Below, one piece after another: positions 21,931 to 64,000 of a DNA stretch of 64,000 nucleotides. A program made the translations under genes and the position numbers. Origin of the DNA: Apricaphanius iberus (taxonomy: Eukaryota > Chordata > Actinopteri > Cyprinodontiformes > Aphaniidae); NCBI GenBank assembly GCA_028564705.1, contig JAPXFQ010000127.1, positions 1,860,001 to 1,924,000 of the forward strand, given 5' to 3'. Position 1 is the first letter of the stretch. Each line of letters starts with the position of its first letter. A model generated the notes under the pieces. That model was given only the letters and a program-made list of their open reading frames with translations. It ran no database searches and was not told where the DNA came from.

Positions 21931-64000
<42,070 letters not shown>

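Overview
The window is nuclear DNA of a teleost fish, probably a spiny-rayed (acanthomorph) species. The evidence is vertebrate-type split genes with GT-AG introns, an AT-rich background, and many decayed Tc1/mariner, hAT, PIF/Harbinger, L2-like LINE and tRNA-derived SINE copies of the kinds common in teleosts. The species cannot be fixed from the sequence. There are no bacterial operons, CRISPR arrays or viral genes.

Three protein-coding genes are present. vstm4 (+, 331-15040) is complete: eight core exons, plus a possible 36-base optional exon, encode a signal peptide, one Ig V domain, a transmembrane helix and a tail with two tyrosine signalling motifs. wdfy4 (-, stop at 21931, 5' end beyond 64000) fills most of the window. 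I resolved 47 exons with consistent splice phases (about 2,200 codons) and one probable partial exon at the right edge, covering the concanavalin-like region, helical/ARM-like region, PH-BEACH, BEACH and WD40 blades. It stops after the last blade, with no FYVE finger. lrrc18 (+, 42259-42927) is a single-coding-exon leucine-rich-repeat gene lying antisense inside one wdfy4 intron. The vstm4/wdfy4 tail-to-tail arrangement with lrrc18 nested antisense matches human 10q11 (from memory), which supports the orthology.

Region by region: 1-330 is upstream of vstm4; 331-15345 is vstm4 with transposon-filled introns; 15345-21690 is a gene-free tail-to-tail spacer with a Tc1 remnant split by a hAT MITE, a near-perfect palindrome cluster and a Harbinger-type MITE; 21931-27129 holds the WD40 exons; 29743-38253 the BEACH exons; 38253-43302 the large intron carrying lrrc18; 43302-48571 the PH-BEACH and linker exons; 52272-64000 the upstream helical and concanavalin-like exons.

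Functionally, wdfy4 is known in mammals as a BEACH protein of dendritic cells needed for cross-presentation. vstm4 is an Ig-family membrane/secreted protein, and lrrc18 is testis-associated in mammals. I see no joint pathway; the cluster looks like conserved synteny. The most useful new observations are a perfect RFX X-box and splice donor 3.4 kb upstream of the lrrc18 coding exon (candidate promoter and first exon), the ITIM/ITSM-like pair in the vstm4 tail, three sets of near-perfect palindromes, and repeat-poor intronic blocks that resemble conserved non-coding elements. I found no convincing undescribed biological system.
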